DNA of 64,000 nt, taken from assembly GCF_001186155.3 (NCBI RefSeq), contig NZ_CP016540.2, positions 868,001-932,000 of the forward strand, written 5' to 3'. This DNA is from Planococcus versutus. Its GTDB lineage: Bacteria; Bacillota; Bacilli; Bacillales_A; Planococcaceae. Position 1 is the stretch's first letter. The number at the start of each line of letters is the position of its first letter. Below the pieces are notes generated by a model, which was given only the letters and a program-made list of their open reading frames with translations, was not told where the DNA came from and did not search any database. The position numbers and the translations under genes are program-made. Shown here piece by piece: positions 54,733-63,724 of the stretch.

Positions 54733-55308
54733 ATGAGAAACAAGAAAGTATTACTAATGACAGAAATTGCGATTTTTGCGGCTCTTGGATTTGTTTTGGA
54801 TTTTATCTCATTCCGCATGCCTCAAGGTGGATCGGTTAGTTTTGTCATGATCCCAATTGTGTTAATTGCTTTTAGAAGAGGAGTTGGAGCAGGAGTTTTG
54901 ACTGGGTTATTGGTTGGCTTGCTGCAAATTGTCTCTGGCTTTATCTCAGTGACACCTTTATCTTTCGGTTTTGTCATTTTACAGGTGCTCTTAGATTACT
55001 TATTGGCATACGGAGTGGTGGGATTAGCTGGTATTATGCGTGCAAAATATATAGAACATGCACAAGCTAAGCATACTGGAAAGATGCTTCTGACGATTGT
55101 GGCAGGTGTGCTGATTGCATCTGTCTTGCGCTATTTTGTCCATGTAGTAACGGGGATTTTGTTTTTTGGTATGTTTGCTGATGGAAATGTAGTCATTTAT
55201 TCAATTATTTACAATGCTACTTACATGATACCGGTATTTCTGCTAGCTGCTTTTGTGTGCTCTGCGCTTTTTGCGGCAGCACCTAAACTAGTAGATGCCA
55301 AAGCTTAA
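54733..55308 (+). CDS. thiT: Thiamine transporter ThiT (ECF S-component)
   Basis: A 191-residue membrane protein with about six helices. It begins LLMTEIAIFAALGFVLDFIS and includes FVMIPIVLIAFRRGVGAGVLTG, LRYFVHVVTGILFFG and IIYNATYMIPVFLL, typical of ThiT (YuaJ). It binds thiamine for the ECF transporter, whose other parts are not in this window. ATG 54733 follows TAAGGAGGAAGTC; the frame opens earlier within the leader. TPP riboswitch control supports the assignment. Confidence 0.95.
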   Translation: MRNKKVLLMTEIAIFAALGFVLDFISFRMPQGGSVSFVMIPIVLIAFRRGVGAGVLTGLLVGLLQIVSGFISVTPLSFGFVILQVLLDYLLAYGVVGLAGIMRAKYIEHAQAKHTGKMLLTIVAGVLIASVLRYFVHVVTGILFFGMFADGNVVIYSIIYNATYMIPVFLLAAFVCSALFAAAPKLVDAKA

Positions 55309-55318
55309 AGTTGATGGA

Positions 55319-55366
55319 AAAACTGTAGACAACTCGAATTGCTCGAGTTTGTCCACAGTTTTTTTA
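55319..55366 (+). terminator. Terminator of thiT
   Basis: AAAACTGT-A-GACAACTCGA pairs with TCGAGTTTGTC-C-ACAGTTTT around a short loop, with T on the right side. Confidence 0.9.
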
Positions 55367-55409
55367 AGTTGGTTAAAGAAACAACTCAGAAGCCTCTAAT
55401 TTAATTTTA

Positions 55410-55418
55410 TGGTATAAT
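55410..55418 (+). promoter_or_regulatory. Extended -10 promoter of mapB
   Basis: TGG-TATAAT, 34 nt before the ATG; the -35 is weak. Confidence 0.65.
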
Positions 55419-55452
55419 TCTTGAATAGAAAAGCTTGAAAGAAGGGTATTTA

Positions 55453-56202
55453 ATGATAGCAACTACTGAAAAAGAAATTGAAATGTTAAAAAAAGCTGGA
55501 CAAATGGTAGCTGAAATTCGTGAAGCGATGAAAGCTGCCACAAAAGTTGGCGTGACGACGAAAGAAATCGACGAGTTGGGCGGCAAATTATTTGAAGAGC
55601 TTGGTGGCGTTTCTGGACCAAAAGCAGAATATGATTTTCCAGGATATACATGCATCAGCGTTAATGAAGAAGTTGCTCATGGCATTCCAGGGAGTCGCTT
55701 AATAAAAGACGGAGATATTGTGAACATCGATGTTTCAGGGTCTTATAAAGGCTATTTTTCTGATACGGGCATTTCGTTTGTAGTAGGAGAAGGTCACACA
55801 GAAAAAGAAAAAATTTGTGAAGCTGCCGCTTCTGCATTTGATCGTGCGATGACAAAGGTCAAAGCCGGTGCAAAACTCAATCAAATTGGTAAAGCAGTAG
55901 AACGCGAAGCAAAAGAACAAGGGCTGTTTGTTATCAAAAATTTGACGGGGCACGGCATTGGGAAATCGCTTCATGAAGCGCCGCAGCACATCTTAAATTA
56001 TTACGATGCATGGGAAACAACTATTCTTAAAGAAGGTATGGTGTTAGCCGTAGAACCCTTTATCTCTCAAAAATCTGAACACATTATCGAATCTGGTGAT
56101 GGCTGGACATTTATCACACCAGATCAATCAGTAGTCGCGCAAATCGAACACACTGTGCTTGTAACAAAAGGAGAACCAATTCTTTTGACAAAACTAAATT
56201 AA
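55453..56202 (+). CDS. mapB: Methionine aminopeptidase, type I (MapB/YflG-like)
   Basis: A 249-residue peptidase removing the N-terminal methionine of new proteins. Metal ligands lie in DIVNIDVSGSYKGYFSDTGI (two Asp), TGHGIGKSLHE (His), AVEPFI (Glu) and AQIEHT (Glu). The length and the motif YDFPGYTCISVNEEVAHGIP match B. subtilis YflG (MapB). ATG 55453 follows GAAAGAAGG; an upstream in-frame TTG would add six unlikely residues. Confidence 0.92.
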   Translation: MIATTEKEIEMLKKAGQMVAEIREAMKAATKVGVTTKEIDELGGKLFEELGGVSGPKAEYDFPGYTCISVNEEVAHGIPGSRLIKDGDIVNIDVSGSYKGYFSDTGISFVVGEGHTEKEKICEAAASAFDRAMTKVKAGAKLNQIGKAVEREAKEQGLFVIKNLTGHGIGKSLHEAPQHILNYYDAWETTILKEGMVLAVEPFISQKSEHIIESGDGWTFITPDQSVVAQIEHTVLVTKGEPILLTKLN

Positions 56203-56268
56203 TAACAACTATGATGACGTCATTAAATAGGTTCGGGTAAAATTCTTGAACTTTTATAGTCAAATTTT

Positions 56269-56315
56269 AAAAAACTGCGAACACACTCGATTTTACGAGA
56301 GTGTTCGCAGTTTTT
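56269..56315. terminator. Bidirectional terminator between mapB and tspO-like gene
   Basis: AAAACTGCGAACACACTCG pairs with CGAGAGTGTTCGCAGTTTT with one mismatch. The right end touches the stop codon of the minus-strand gene. Confidence 0.92.
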
Positions 56316-57042
56316 AAATAGCTGTTATTCTTTTTTTAATTAATAATATCCCCGTCAAGATCACACCACTTAAAAACAAAGAAGCTGTTGTGACTAGCAT
56401 TTCGCTTGTTCCGTATTTAACAGCAATTCCGATAAATGCCCAAATAAAGACAAATGCAAATGGAATATCCATGTGATGAAACCGAATATGCAAAGCAAGT
56501 GCAGTCGCAACAGTCAACATAATTACGGTCCACAACTGATCGCTCAGTCCCCAGCCGCTCCAATTGTGATAGGTTAACACAAATGAAATATTAGCAATTG
56601 TCGCTACGCTAATCCATCCCATATTAAGTGAAATGGGTAAGCGTTCGGTAAAGGATCTTTCAGAATTTTGATATTGCAAATAAAGAGCAATCAATGCGGC
56701 TAAATAGCCAAGCATCGCGAGTATTGACCATGCAAAAAATTCATAATGCCATAGTAGTAGCCAAGTAATATTAAAAATACTACTTAACACAAAGTACCAA
56801 GCAATTTTAAATGAAGGAGTTTGCCCTTTTCTCAAGCGCACCCAAAAAGCAATAATCCAAACAGCCAATGCAAGATAGATGATAGACCAAATTGAAAATG
56901 TATAACCGGCTGGTGTAAATAAGACAGATAACCGATTGGACACTTCACCTGTGGTTTGACCATTTATTGGCAAAGTCGTTGCCAAAGTATTTATGACAAT
57001 CACCGCGATAAAGGCGATTGTCATAAGTAAAATACGAATCAT
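56314..57042 (-). CDS. TspO/MBR-like tryptophan-rich membrane protein
   Basis: A 242-residue protein with about seven hydrophobic helices and many tryptophans. LFTPAGYTFSIWSIIYLALA resembles the TspO core (PPGWVFGIVWTILY), followed by the WLLLWHYEFFAWS and ISFVLTYHNWSGWG segments. The longer form is common in Bacillales. Porphyrin or small-lipid binding is known for TspO, but the function of this branch is not established. ATG at 57042 follows GGGAGGGGATTACGC; frames extending upstream are not family-like. Confidence 0.75.
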   Translation of the reverse strand: MIRILLMTIAFIAVIVINTLATTLPINGQTTGEVSNRLSVLFTPAGYTFSIWSIIYLALAVWIIAFWVRLRKGQTPSFKIAWYFVLSSIFNITWLLLWHYEFFAWSILAMLGYLAALIALYLQYQNSERSFTERLPISLNMGWISVATIANISFVLTYHNWSGWGLSDQLWTVIMLTVATALALHIRFHHMDIPFAFVFIWAFIGIAVKYGTSEMLVTTASLFLSGVILTGILLIKKRITAI

Positions 57043-57163
57043 GCGTAATCCCCTCCCTTTCATTAGTATACCTGTACCAGTTTCAATCAACAAATACCGG
57101 TTTCTAAATACCACTCAAAAATGTCGATAAGGTGAATTGGTTTAGCATAAAAAGGAATTTTAT

Positions 57164-57191
57164 TTCGAAGTCTGAATAAAAATGATATACT
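57164..57191 (+). promoter_or_regulatory. Promoter of the oligoendopeptidase gene
   Basis: TTCGAA, 16 nt, TATACT. Confidence 0.55.
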
Positions 57192-57235
57192 AAAGAAGTG
57201 TTTTTAGAAAATTTAGTTTACCAGGAGGAGAAATC

Positions 57236-59035
57236 ATGACAGTTCACTATCCAGAAGTGTGGGACTTAGATTCGCTATTTCCAGGAGGCAGCGACTCTAG
57301 GAAATTACGTGTACATATGAATGAGTCTGTAACAAAGCTAGAAACGTTTGAAGAGCATGTCCAAAAATTTGAAGTACCAACTTCAAAAGAAGATGCGTCT
57401 AAAGTCTTTGAATTACTTGAAGAAATGAATCACATGATGCGTCACTTGAGTCAGTCGGGTGCATTTATCGGCTGTTTAATGGCACAAAATACACAAGATA
57501 AAAAGGCGGGTATTTTGGAAAGTGAAGCGGCTTCGTTATCAGCTCGTTTTCAAAACTCTTTTCAAAAAATCCAACAAGATTTATCAAAGACTGACGATAC
57601 AGTTTGGGAAGAGCTACTAACCAAAGACCTTTTGCATAAATTCACATTTATTTTAAATGAATGGCGAGAGGAAGCAAAAATGCTGCTTTCTGAAAAAGAG
57701 GAAAGTTTGATTACAGCGTTAAGCATTGATGGTTATCATGGCTGGAGTCAACTATACGATATGCTAGTTGGAGAAATTAGCGTGACTGTGACCGTAGAAG
57801 GTGAGAAGAAAACTTTATCCGTTGGACAAGCAAACAATTTAAGTTCGCATAAAGATGCTACAGTTCGCAAAGAATCCTATGAGAAGTTAGAAGAGGCTTG
57901 GACAGAAAAAGAAGAATTTTTTGCAAAAACCTTGAATTCCATTGGTGGATTCCGTCTGGAAACGTACAAAAAACGTGGGTGGGGAAATCCGCTCCAAGAG
58001 CCTTTGCACATAAATCGCATGAAACAAGAAACGCTAGATGCGATGTGGGGAGCTATCAGTAAAAACAAACAACCGTTTGTTGATTATTTAAATCAAAAAG
58101 CGCAATTACTTGGCAAAGATGGACTCGATTGGTATGACGTCGATGCACCGGTAACAGAAAGTACGCAACAGTTTACGTATCAAGAAGGAGCCGAATTTAT
58201 TTTGGAACAATTCGGTAAATTTGGTCCGGAACTAGCGCAATTTTCTAAACATGCATTTGAAAATGGATGGATTGAAGCAGAAGATCGCCCGAACAAAAGA
58301 CCGGGTGGATTTTGCACAGGGCTGCCATTAAGTGAAGAATCTCGTATTTTCATGACGTATAGCGGATCTATGTCCAATGTTGCGACATTAGCACATGAAC
58401 TAGGTCATGCCTTTCACTCATACGCCTTGCGTCCAGTCCATTCGTTAAACCGATCATATGCAATGAACGTTGCAGAAACGGCTTCAACATTTGCCGAAAT
58501 GATTGTTGCAGATGCTGCAGTAAAAAATGCACAGTCTAAAGATGAGAAAATCGCTTTACTAGAAGATAAAGTGCAGCGCAGCGTAGCGTTCTTTATGAAT
58601 ATTCACTCACGTTTTCTTTTTGAAACACGATTTTATGAAGAACGAAAAAACGGTGTTGTTCCGGTAGCAAGATTAAATGAATTGATGGAAGAAGCACAAA
58701 ATGAAGGATTTGCAGGTGGATTAGCTTCCACGCATCCTCATTTCTGGGCATCTAAGCTTCATTTTTATATTACGTACGTGCCTTTCTATAATTTCCCGTA
58801 CACATTTGGATACTTATTCTCGTTGAGTGTTTATGCAAAAGCGTTAGAAGAAGGCAGTAGCTTTGAAGAAAAATACATGGCGTTGCTTCGTGATACAGCC
58901 ATTATGTCTGCAGAAGACTTGGCAATGAAGCATTTGGGTGAAGATATTACACAGCAAGCATTCTGGGAAAAAGGAATTGCCTTGTGTGTCCAAGACGCCG
59001 AAGAATTTATATCACTGACATCTGAAGAGGCTTAA
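57236..59035 (+). CDS. pepF: M3 family oligoendopeptidase (PepF clade)
   Basis: A 599-residue cytoplasmic zinc peptidase that cuts short peptides. The zinc motif HELGH lies in ATLAHELGHAFHSYAL near residue 386, with the third ligand glutamate in NVAETASTFAEM. The PepF/M3B N-terminal helical domain begins YPEVWDLDSLFPGGSDS. AGGAGGAGAAATC precedes the ATG. It is followed by rimJ-like GNAT after 1 nt. Confidence 0.93.
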   Translation: MTVHYPEVWDLDSLFPGGSDSRKLRVHMNESVTKLETFEEHVQKFEVPTSKEDASKVFELLEEMNHMMRHLSQSGAFIGCLMAQNTQDKKAGILESEAASLSARFQNSFQKIQQDLSKTDDTVWEELLTKDLLHKFTFILNEWREEAKMLLSEKEESLITALSIDGYHGWSQLYDMLVGEISVTVTVEGEKKTLSVGQANNLSSHKDATVRKESYEKLEEAWTEKEEFFAKTLNSIGGFRLETYKKRGWGNPLQEPLHINRMKQETLDAMWGAISKNKQPFVDYLNQKAQLLGKDGLDWYDVDAPVTESTQQFTYQEGAEFILEQFGKFGPELAQFSKHAFENGWIEAEDRPNKRPGGFCTGLPLSEESRIFMTYSGSMSNVATLAHELGHAFHSYALRPVHSLNRSYAMNVAETASTFAEMIVADAAVKNAQSKDEKIALLEDKVQRSVAFFMNIHSRFLFETRFYEERKNGVVPVARLNELMEEAQNEGFAGGLASTHPHFWASKLHFYITYVPFYNFPYTFGYLFSLSVYAKALEEGSSFEEKYMALLRDTAIMSAEDLAMKHLGEDITQQAFWEKGIALCVQDAEEFISLTSEEA

Positions 59036-59036
59036 C

Positions 59037-59585
59037 ATGAATTTGCTTTTTGAAGGACAGACTTGTTACTTACGTAGTTTAGCGATTGAGGATGCAGAAG
59101 AAATGGTTCAATTGCTGGTACGAAACCGTGAGTATTGGTCTGTTTATGAACCAACTCATCGAGATAGCTATTTCACAGCAGCCGTTCAGCGAGAGAAAAT
59201 CCGTGAATCTATTTATCAAGCACGAGAAAATCGAGAGTACAGCGTGGGTATTTTTGAACACGAAACTAATAAGCTAGTTGGCCATATTTCTGTATATGGC
59301 ATAAAACGAATTCCTTTTTTAAGTGCTTTAATAGGCTATTCGATTGATGAAGCCTATATTGGTAAAGGAATTGCGACCGAAGCCGTGCAGCTGATGACGG
59401 TTTGCGTTTTTGAACAGCTCCGACTTCACCGTGTAGAAGCCTATGTGTCTCCTGAGAACGTTGGGTCTATCCGAGTGTTAGAGAAGACAGGATTTCGTCA
59501 AGAAGGCTTGCTGAAAGAGTTTCTTTATATTAATGGCGAATGGAAAGATCATTATTATTACGCTATGATTGAAGGAGAGTTTTGA
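59037..59585 (+). CDS. RimJ/RimL-type GNAT acetyltransferase
   Basis: A 182-residue acetyltransferase. It contains YLRSLAIEDAEEMVQLL, IGYSIDEAYIGKGIATEAVQ (acetyl-CoA loop) and LHRVEAYVSPENVGSIRVLE, then KTGFRQEG, the pattern of RimJ/RimL and related enzymes. A protein N-terminus or small amine may be the substrate. The start is 1 nt after the pepF stop, so it is translated from the same mRNA. Confidence 0.88.
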   Translation: MNLLFEGQTCYLRSLAIEDAEEMVQLLVRNREYWSVYEPTHRDSYFTAAVQREKIRESIYQARENREYSVGIFEHETNKLVGHISVYGIKRIPFLSALIGYSIDEAYIGKGIATEAVQLMTVCVFEQLRLHRVEAYVSPENVGSIRVLEKTGFRQEGLLKEFLYINGEWKDHYYYAMIEGEF

Positions 59586-59671
59586 AAAGGTAAGGCCACC
59601 TATAAAAAATGGTGGAAAGAGCTGCATCGCTGGTTTGAATCGTGAATAACAGGGAGGATGGTGCATCAAGG

Positions 59672-60154
59672 ATGAATAGAGCTAACTTATTTTCTTATCA
59701 TAAATGGGCGACATTGGCCTGCTTGGAACACGTCCAAGCCTTGGGAGAGAAATTATACAAGAAAAAAGGAGCCAATTCTTTTGCTTCGATTCAAGAAACG
59801 ATAGAACATGTCTTAGGCGTGGAAAAACTATGGTTGCTCCGAATGTCTAGCGTGAAAAATCCGACATTTGAACATTTTGACTTGGAAACAACAGAAAAAG
59901 CAATAGAAGCTTTTAGGTTGCTGCATGCTGAAATGGAATTGTTTTTTGCTTCGTTATCTAACGTACAGTGGTCAGAAGCACTCAACTATCAAAACATGCG
60001 CGGAGATGAATTTTCTACGACAAGAGAAGAAATGTTGTTTACCTTTGTTAATCATGCAAGCTATCATAGAGGGCAAGTGACTTCTTTGCTTCGGCAATTT
60101 GGTAAGCAAGGAATTGCACTCGATTATATTTACTTTCAAAAACAAAACCGCTGA
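59672..60154 (+). CDS. DinB-family four-helix protein
   Basis: A 160-residue protein of the DinB/YfiT-like metal-binding superfamily. Likely metal histidines are in ETIEHVLGVEKLW and in NHASYHRGQV, where HxxxH is seen. The family includes thiol-dependent enzymes, but the activity here is unknown. ATG 59672 is close to AAGG; a GTG at 59642 in frame is an alternative. It shares orientation with pepF and the GNAT gene. Confidence 0.82.
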   Translation: MNRANLFSYHKWATLACLEHVQALGEKLYKKKGANSFASIQETIEHVLGVEKLWLLRMSSVKNPTFEHFDLETTEKAIEAFRLLHAEMELFFASLSNVQWSEALNYQNMRGDEFSTTREEMLFTFVNHASYHRGQVTSLLRQFGKQGIALDYIYFQKQNR

Positions 60155-60173
60155 GAAGTTCTCAGCGGTTTTC
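60144..60173. terminator. Bidirectional terminator at the dinB-like/carbonic anhydrase junction
   Basis: AAAACCGCTGAGAA pairs with CTCAGCGGTTTT. The stem includes the stop of the plus-strand gene and the end of the minus-strand gene. Confidence 0.88.
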
Positions 60174-60728
60174 GTTGCCATTAATGACAACGTCTAGTTT
60201 ACCGGTAGTGGGATCAATCACTAATCCATGAACAGGAACAGAACTGTCGAGCAATGGATGGTGACGAACCATATTGACACTATGCGTAACGCTTTGTCTC
60301 ACATCATCAAAACCACGAAGCCATCCTTCAAGGTCAACTCCAGAGTACTCCATCATTTCAATTGTCTTCTCATCTATTCCGCGCGCTACCATTTTTTTCA
60401 ACATGTCACGGGGTTTAATCGCAGACATTCCGCAATCATGGTGTCCGATAATATAGATTTCATCAGCATTTAATTCGTATACAGCGACAATCAAGCTACG
60501 CATAATTCCACCAAACGGATGGTTTATAACAGCTCCAGCACTTTTGACAATTTTAACATCACCATTTTTAAAGTTCATTGCTTTTGGCAACATCTCAAAA
60601 AGCCGAGTATCCATACATGTTAAAATAACTACTTTCTTATCTGGGAACTTCGTGGTCATGTACTGTTCGTATCGCTTTTCTTTTACAAACTCTTCGTTGT
60701 ACTCTAAAATTTGATCTATTAAAGCCAT
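60162..60728 (-). CDS. ytiB: Beta-carbonic anhydrase
   Basis: A 188-residue enzyme that interconverts CO2 and bicarbonate. Zinc ligands are Cys38 with Asp40-Arg42 in TCMDTR, and His96 and Cys99 in IGHHDCGMS. Length and sequence are nearest the B. subtilis YtiB group. The minus-strand start follows GAGGAGGAAACAATA. A 13-bp inverted repeat sits upstream (60774-60810). Confidence 0.9.
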   Translation of the reverse strand: MALIDQILEYNEEFVKEKRYEQYMTTKFPDKKVVILTCMDTRLFEMLPKAMNFKNGDVKIVKSAGAVINHPFGGIMRSLIVAVYELNADEIYIIGHHDCGMSAIKPRDMLKKMVARGIDEKTIEMMEYSGVDLEGWLRGFDDVRQSVTHSVNMVRHHPLLDSSVPVHGLVIDPTTGKLDVVINGNENR

Positions 60729-60773
60729 TATTGTTTCCTCCTCATCGATTGGTGACTTTTTAAGTTTAATCCA

Positions 60774-60810
60774 AATATCTGAAAAATACGAACGGATTTT
60801 TTCAGATATT
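60774..60810. repeat. 13-bp perfect inverted repeat upstream of the carbonic anhydrase
   Basis: AATATCTGAAAAA (60774-60786) and its complement TTTTTCAGATATT (60798-60810) are separated by 11 nt. On the minus strand this lies 46 nt before the start codon. It could be a leader hairpin or an operator; there is no T-run after it in that direction. Confidence 0.75.
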
Positions 60811-60889
60811 AAAAAATTAGTAAAAAAGTCTTCTTTTCTTCTTCACTTTTAACAATAGCATGTTCCTTACAAAAAAAGACGATAACAAA

Positions 60890-60930
60890 AGGCTGAAAGT
60901 AAACCTATAGACGGTCTATCTTCAGCCTTC
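60890..60930 (-). terminator. Probable terminator of mreBH
   Basis: On the minus strand AAGGCTGAAGATAGA pairs imperfectly with the downstream AGGCTGAA complement (60890-60897), then CTTTTGTT. The stem is strong but the T tract is short. Confidence 0.6.
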
Positions 60931-60934
60931 ACTA

Positions 60935-61942
60935 TTAACGTGACATTTTTTCTAGTTGTTTAATCATCGTTAATGATAATCCCGTCCCAATAGCGACAGA
61001 TTCTAACGGTTGCGGAGCTATATGGATGGGTACGGAAATTTCCTTAGACAGCCATTCTTGCATTCCTTTTAACAACGCGCCGCCTCCTGAAATAACCAAG
61101 CCTTGGTCAACCATGTCACCTGACAGTTCAGCTGGACAATTTTCTAAAGTTGCACGAATGCATTCCAAAATAGCATACAGTGATTCTTTTAACGCTTCTT
61201 GAACTTCAAGTGAACTCAAATTGATGGTTTTAGGTAGACCCGTCATTATGTCACGACCCCGAATTTCCATATGCTCAGCTTCATGAGGAACTGGTGCATA
61301 TCCAATTTCCTTTTTGATGTTCTCCGCAGTACGATCGCCAATCAAAACATTATACTGCTTTCTAACAAAGTGAATGATTGCTTCATCCATACGATCTCCT
61401 GCCACTTTAACCGTATTTGAGGAAACAACACCACCAAAAGAAATAATACCAACTTCTGTAGTCCCGCCACCAATATCGACAATGACGCTCGCTACGGGTT
61501 CACTAATGGGCAAGCCCGCACCGATCGCGGCTGCAACAGTTTCTTCAATCAAATGAACCGTTTTTGCGCCACCATATTTTACGGCATCATGTATTTCACG
61601 GCGCTCTACGGCAGTCGCACCAGAAGGAGTACAAACCATGACGCTTGGTTTACGAAAAGCGCTTCCCAGTTCCTTTGCAGCGCGTTCCATAATGAGTTTA
61701 AGCAAACTTCTAGTTACATCAAAATCTGCGATAACACCGTCTCGTAAAGGTCGAATAACCAGAATAGAATCTGGCGCTTTACCAAGCATGGCTTTTGCTT
61801 CTGTGCCGATAGCTAAAACAGTCCGTGTTTTTGCATCTACAGCAACGACAGAAGGTTCATTTATAATAATCCCTTTTTCTTTTGTATAAACTAGTATATT
61901 TGCAGTACCTAAATCAATTCCAATAGCTGTTGCAGAAAACAT
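60935..61942 (-). CDS. mreBH: MreBH-type rod-shape-determining actin homologue
   Basis: A 335-residue bacterial actin that guides wall synthesis along the cell. Phosphate loops are [14 protein letters not shown] and [19 protein letters not shown]; the adenosine motif is [12 protein letters not shown]. Length, N-terminus ([13 protein letters not shown]) and the segment [14 protein letters not shown] fit MreBH better than MreB or Mbl. ATG at 61942 follows ATAGGAGGAATTTGGGC; TTG 61948 is in frame but inside the ribosome site spacing. It stands alone, without mreC or mreD. Confidence 0.88.
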   Translation of the reverse strand: MFSATAIGIDLGTANILVYTKEKGIIINEPSVVAVDAKTRTVLAIGTEAKAMLGKAPDSILVIRPLRDGVIADFDVTRSLLKLIMERAAKELGSAFRKPSVMVCTPSGATAVERREIHDAVKYGGAKTVHLIEETVAAAIGAGLPISEPVASVIVDIGGGTTEVGIISFGGVVSSNTVKVAGDRMDEAIIHFVRKQYNVLIGDRTAENIKKEIGYAPVPHEAEHMEIRGRDIMTGLPKTINLSSLEVQEALKESLYAILECIRATLENCPAELSGDMVDQGLVISGGGALLKGMQEWLSKEISVPIHIAPQPLESVAIGTGLSLTMIKQLEKMSR

Positions 61943-62080
61943 GCCCAAATTCCTCCTATAAATAAAACAATAATTAGTAGAGATTTTACCATTGTTAAAG
62001 AATATGCGAAAGAGTCGAAGGAACTTAATGTAATGAAAAAATAAAGAGCTGATTTTGAAAATAGATAGCCATAAAAAGAT

Positions 62081-62113
62081 AAAAACCGACTCTACTAAAA
62101 GAGTCGGTTTTTA
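62081..62113. terminator. Bidirectional terminator
   Basis: AAAAACCGACTCT pairs with AGAGTCGGTTTTT around ACTAAA. It ends the minus-strand small gene immediately before mreBH. Confidence 0.92.
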
Positions 62114-62117
62114 TCGC

Positions 62118-62258
62118 TTAGTATTTTTTTTCGGGAATGGGATCTACATGCTCTGCGTCGTGTGAGTCAAGTCCTTTTCCAAGAAAGTGAAGAAGCACGA
62201 AGAAAAACAAGAAAATTACGACTACGAAACCAAGAACTACGGTAATGCCATAAACCAT
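62118..62258 (-). CDS. Small membrane protein of 46 residues
   Basis: The minus-strand ATG follows GAGAGGAGTTATCATT. The peptide has one long hydrophobic helix (residues 2-27, ITVVLGFVVVIFLFFFVLLH) and an acidic tail (SHDAEHVDPIPEKKY). The stop abuts the terminator at 62081-62113. No family is recognised. It may be read from the upstream aminopeptidase transcript or from a TATACT-containing region near 62300. Confidence 0.68.
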   Translation of the reverse strand: MVYGITVVLGFVVVIFLFFFVLLHFLGKGLDSHDAEHVDPIPEKKY

Positions 62259-62342
62259 AATGATAACTCCTCTCTACCTGTAATTATCAATATTAAGTAT
62301 ACATGATTTGGGAGGAAAAAATAAGTGTCGAATTATCGAGAC

Positions 62343-63575
62343 TTAAAATGCCCAGTTGCCACCACGGAAAATGGGTTCACGAGTGCCATCTGCTAATATG
62401 CCATCAATATCCATTTCAGGTGAGCCTACCATAAAGTCCACGTGTGTAATACTTTGATTTAAGCCATGATCAAGTAAATCTTCCGAAGACATTGATTTTC
62501 CGCCTTCGATACAAAACGCGTAAGCACTTCCAATAGCAAAATGGTTTGACGCATTTTCATCAAACAATGTATTGTAAAATAAAATATTTGAATCAGAAAT
62601 TGGTGATTGATGAGGGACCAATGCAACTTCGCCTAAGAAATGTGAGCCTTCATCTGTTGCAACAAGCTGTTTTAAAACATCTTCACCTTGAGCAGCTGTT
62701 ACGTCAACAATTTTTCCATTCTCAAATGTTACTTTGAAATCATCGATAATATTTCCACCATAGCTTAACGGTTTAGTACTTGATACATAACCGTTTACAC
62801 CTGTTTTATGTGGCACAGTAAAAACTTCTTCTGTTGGCATGTTCGCCATAAAAGCATCGCCTTTTTCGTTAAGTGATCCGGCTCCACACCAAAGATGACC
62901 TTTTGGTAGTGCTACTTCTAAGTCTGTTTTAGGCGATGTATAGTGAAGTTTTGCGTATTTTTTGTCATTCAAGTAATCTACTTTCGTATGAAGCAAACGA
63001 TCATGCTCTGCCCATGCTTGAATCGGCTGATCTAAATCTGCGCGAACCGCTTTGAAAATCGCATCCCAAAGTGTATCGACTTGTTGTTCTTTTGCTACGT
63101 CTGGAAAGACTTTAGCAGCCCACTTTTCAGAAGGTGCTGCGACAACAGTCCAACTGATTTTATCAGATTGAACATATTGACGGTATTTACTTAACGCTTG
63201 CCCTGTTGCTTTTTGTGAAGCAGCAATGCGTTTCGAATCAATTCCTGCGAGTAAATCAGGACTTTGTGACACGACACTAATAAATGCAGCACCTTGCTCT
63301 GCAAGTTGTTCACGTTCTTGAACTTTCCACGCGGGATACTGCGAGAACGAATCTTCAGGAGCAAGTTCAAAACGTAGACGTGAAATCGTGTCATCTGCCC
63401 AATCTACATGGACTTGTTGAGCCCCTGTTTCGTAAGCTTTTTTTGTAAGTAAACGAACAAAAGGTGCAGAATCAATAGCAGCAGCAATATAAAGTTGCTG
63501 ACCTGGTTGAATATTTACGCCCACTCTTATAGTCAGTTCAGCATAGCGAGCTAATTTTTCGTCAAAAGATGTCAA
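62343..63575 (-). CDS. M29 family aminopeptidase, second copy
   Basis: A 410-residue paralogue of the gene at 50891, sharing YAELT, TEEVFTVPHKTGVNGYVSST, GEVALVPHQSPISDSNILFY and FDENASNHFAIG and the motif HVDFMVGSPEMDIDG. TTG at 63573-63575 is chosen because AGAGGAGAG lies just upstream and the resulting start (MTSFDEKLARYAEL) lines up with the first copy; an ATG 18 nt upstream lies in front of this ribosome site. Cytoplasmic peptide trimming is the likely role. Confidence 0.9.
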   Translation of the reverse strand: MTSFDEKLARYAELTIRVGVNIQPGQQLYIAAAIDSAPFVRLLTKKAYETGAQQVHVDWADDTISRLRFELAPEDSFSQYPAWKVQEREQLAEQGAAFISVVSQSPDLLAGIDSKRIAASQKATGQALSKYRQYVQSDKISWTVVAAPSEKWAAKVFPDVAKEQQVDTLWDAIFKAVRADLDQPIQAWAEHDRLLHTKVDYLNDKKYAKLHYTSPKTDLEVALPKGHLWCGAGSLNEKGDAFMANMPTEEVFTVPHKTGVNGYVSSTKPLSYGGNIIDDFKVTFENGKIVDVTAAQGEDVLKQLVATDEGSHFLGEVALVPHQSPISDSNILFYNTLFDENASNHFAIGSAYAFCIEGGKSMSSEDLLDHGLNQSITHVDFMVGSPEMDIDGILADGTREPIFRGGNWAF

Positions 63576-63664
63576 ATAAATCTCTCCTCTCATCTTATTC
63601 TATAGTAGCAATTTTCATTCACTACCTGCAATCATTTATATCGAAATACGAAATAATCTTTTTC

Positions 63665-63693
63665 TTGCATTTTTCATTATAAAAGTTTATAAT
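63665..63693 (+). promoter_or_regulatory. Promoter of the HTH-PfkB gene
   Basis: TTGCAT, 17 nt, TATAAT, followed by the start codon at 63725. Confidence 0.85.
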
Positions 63694-63724
63694 TTAAACA
63701 AGTGTTTGAAATGGAGGTGTTACG

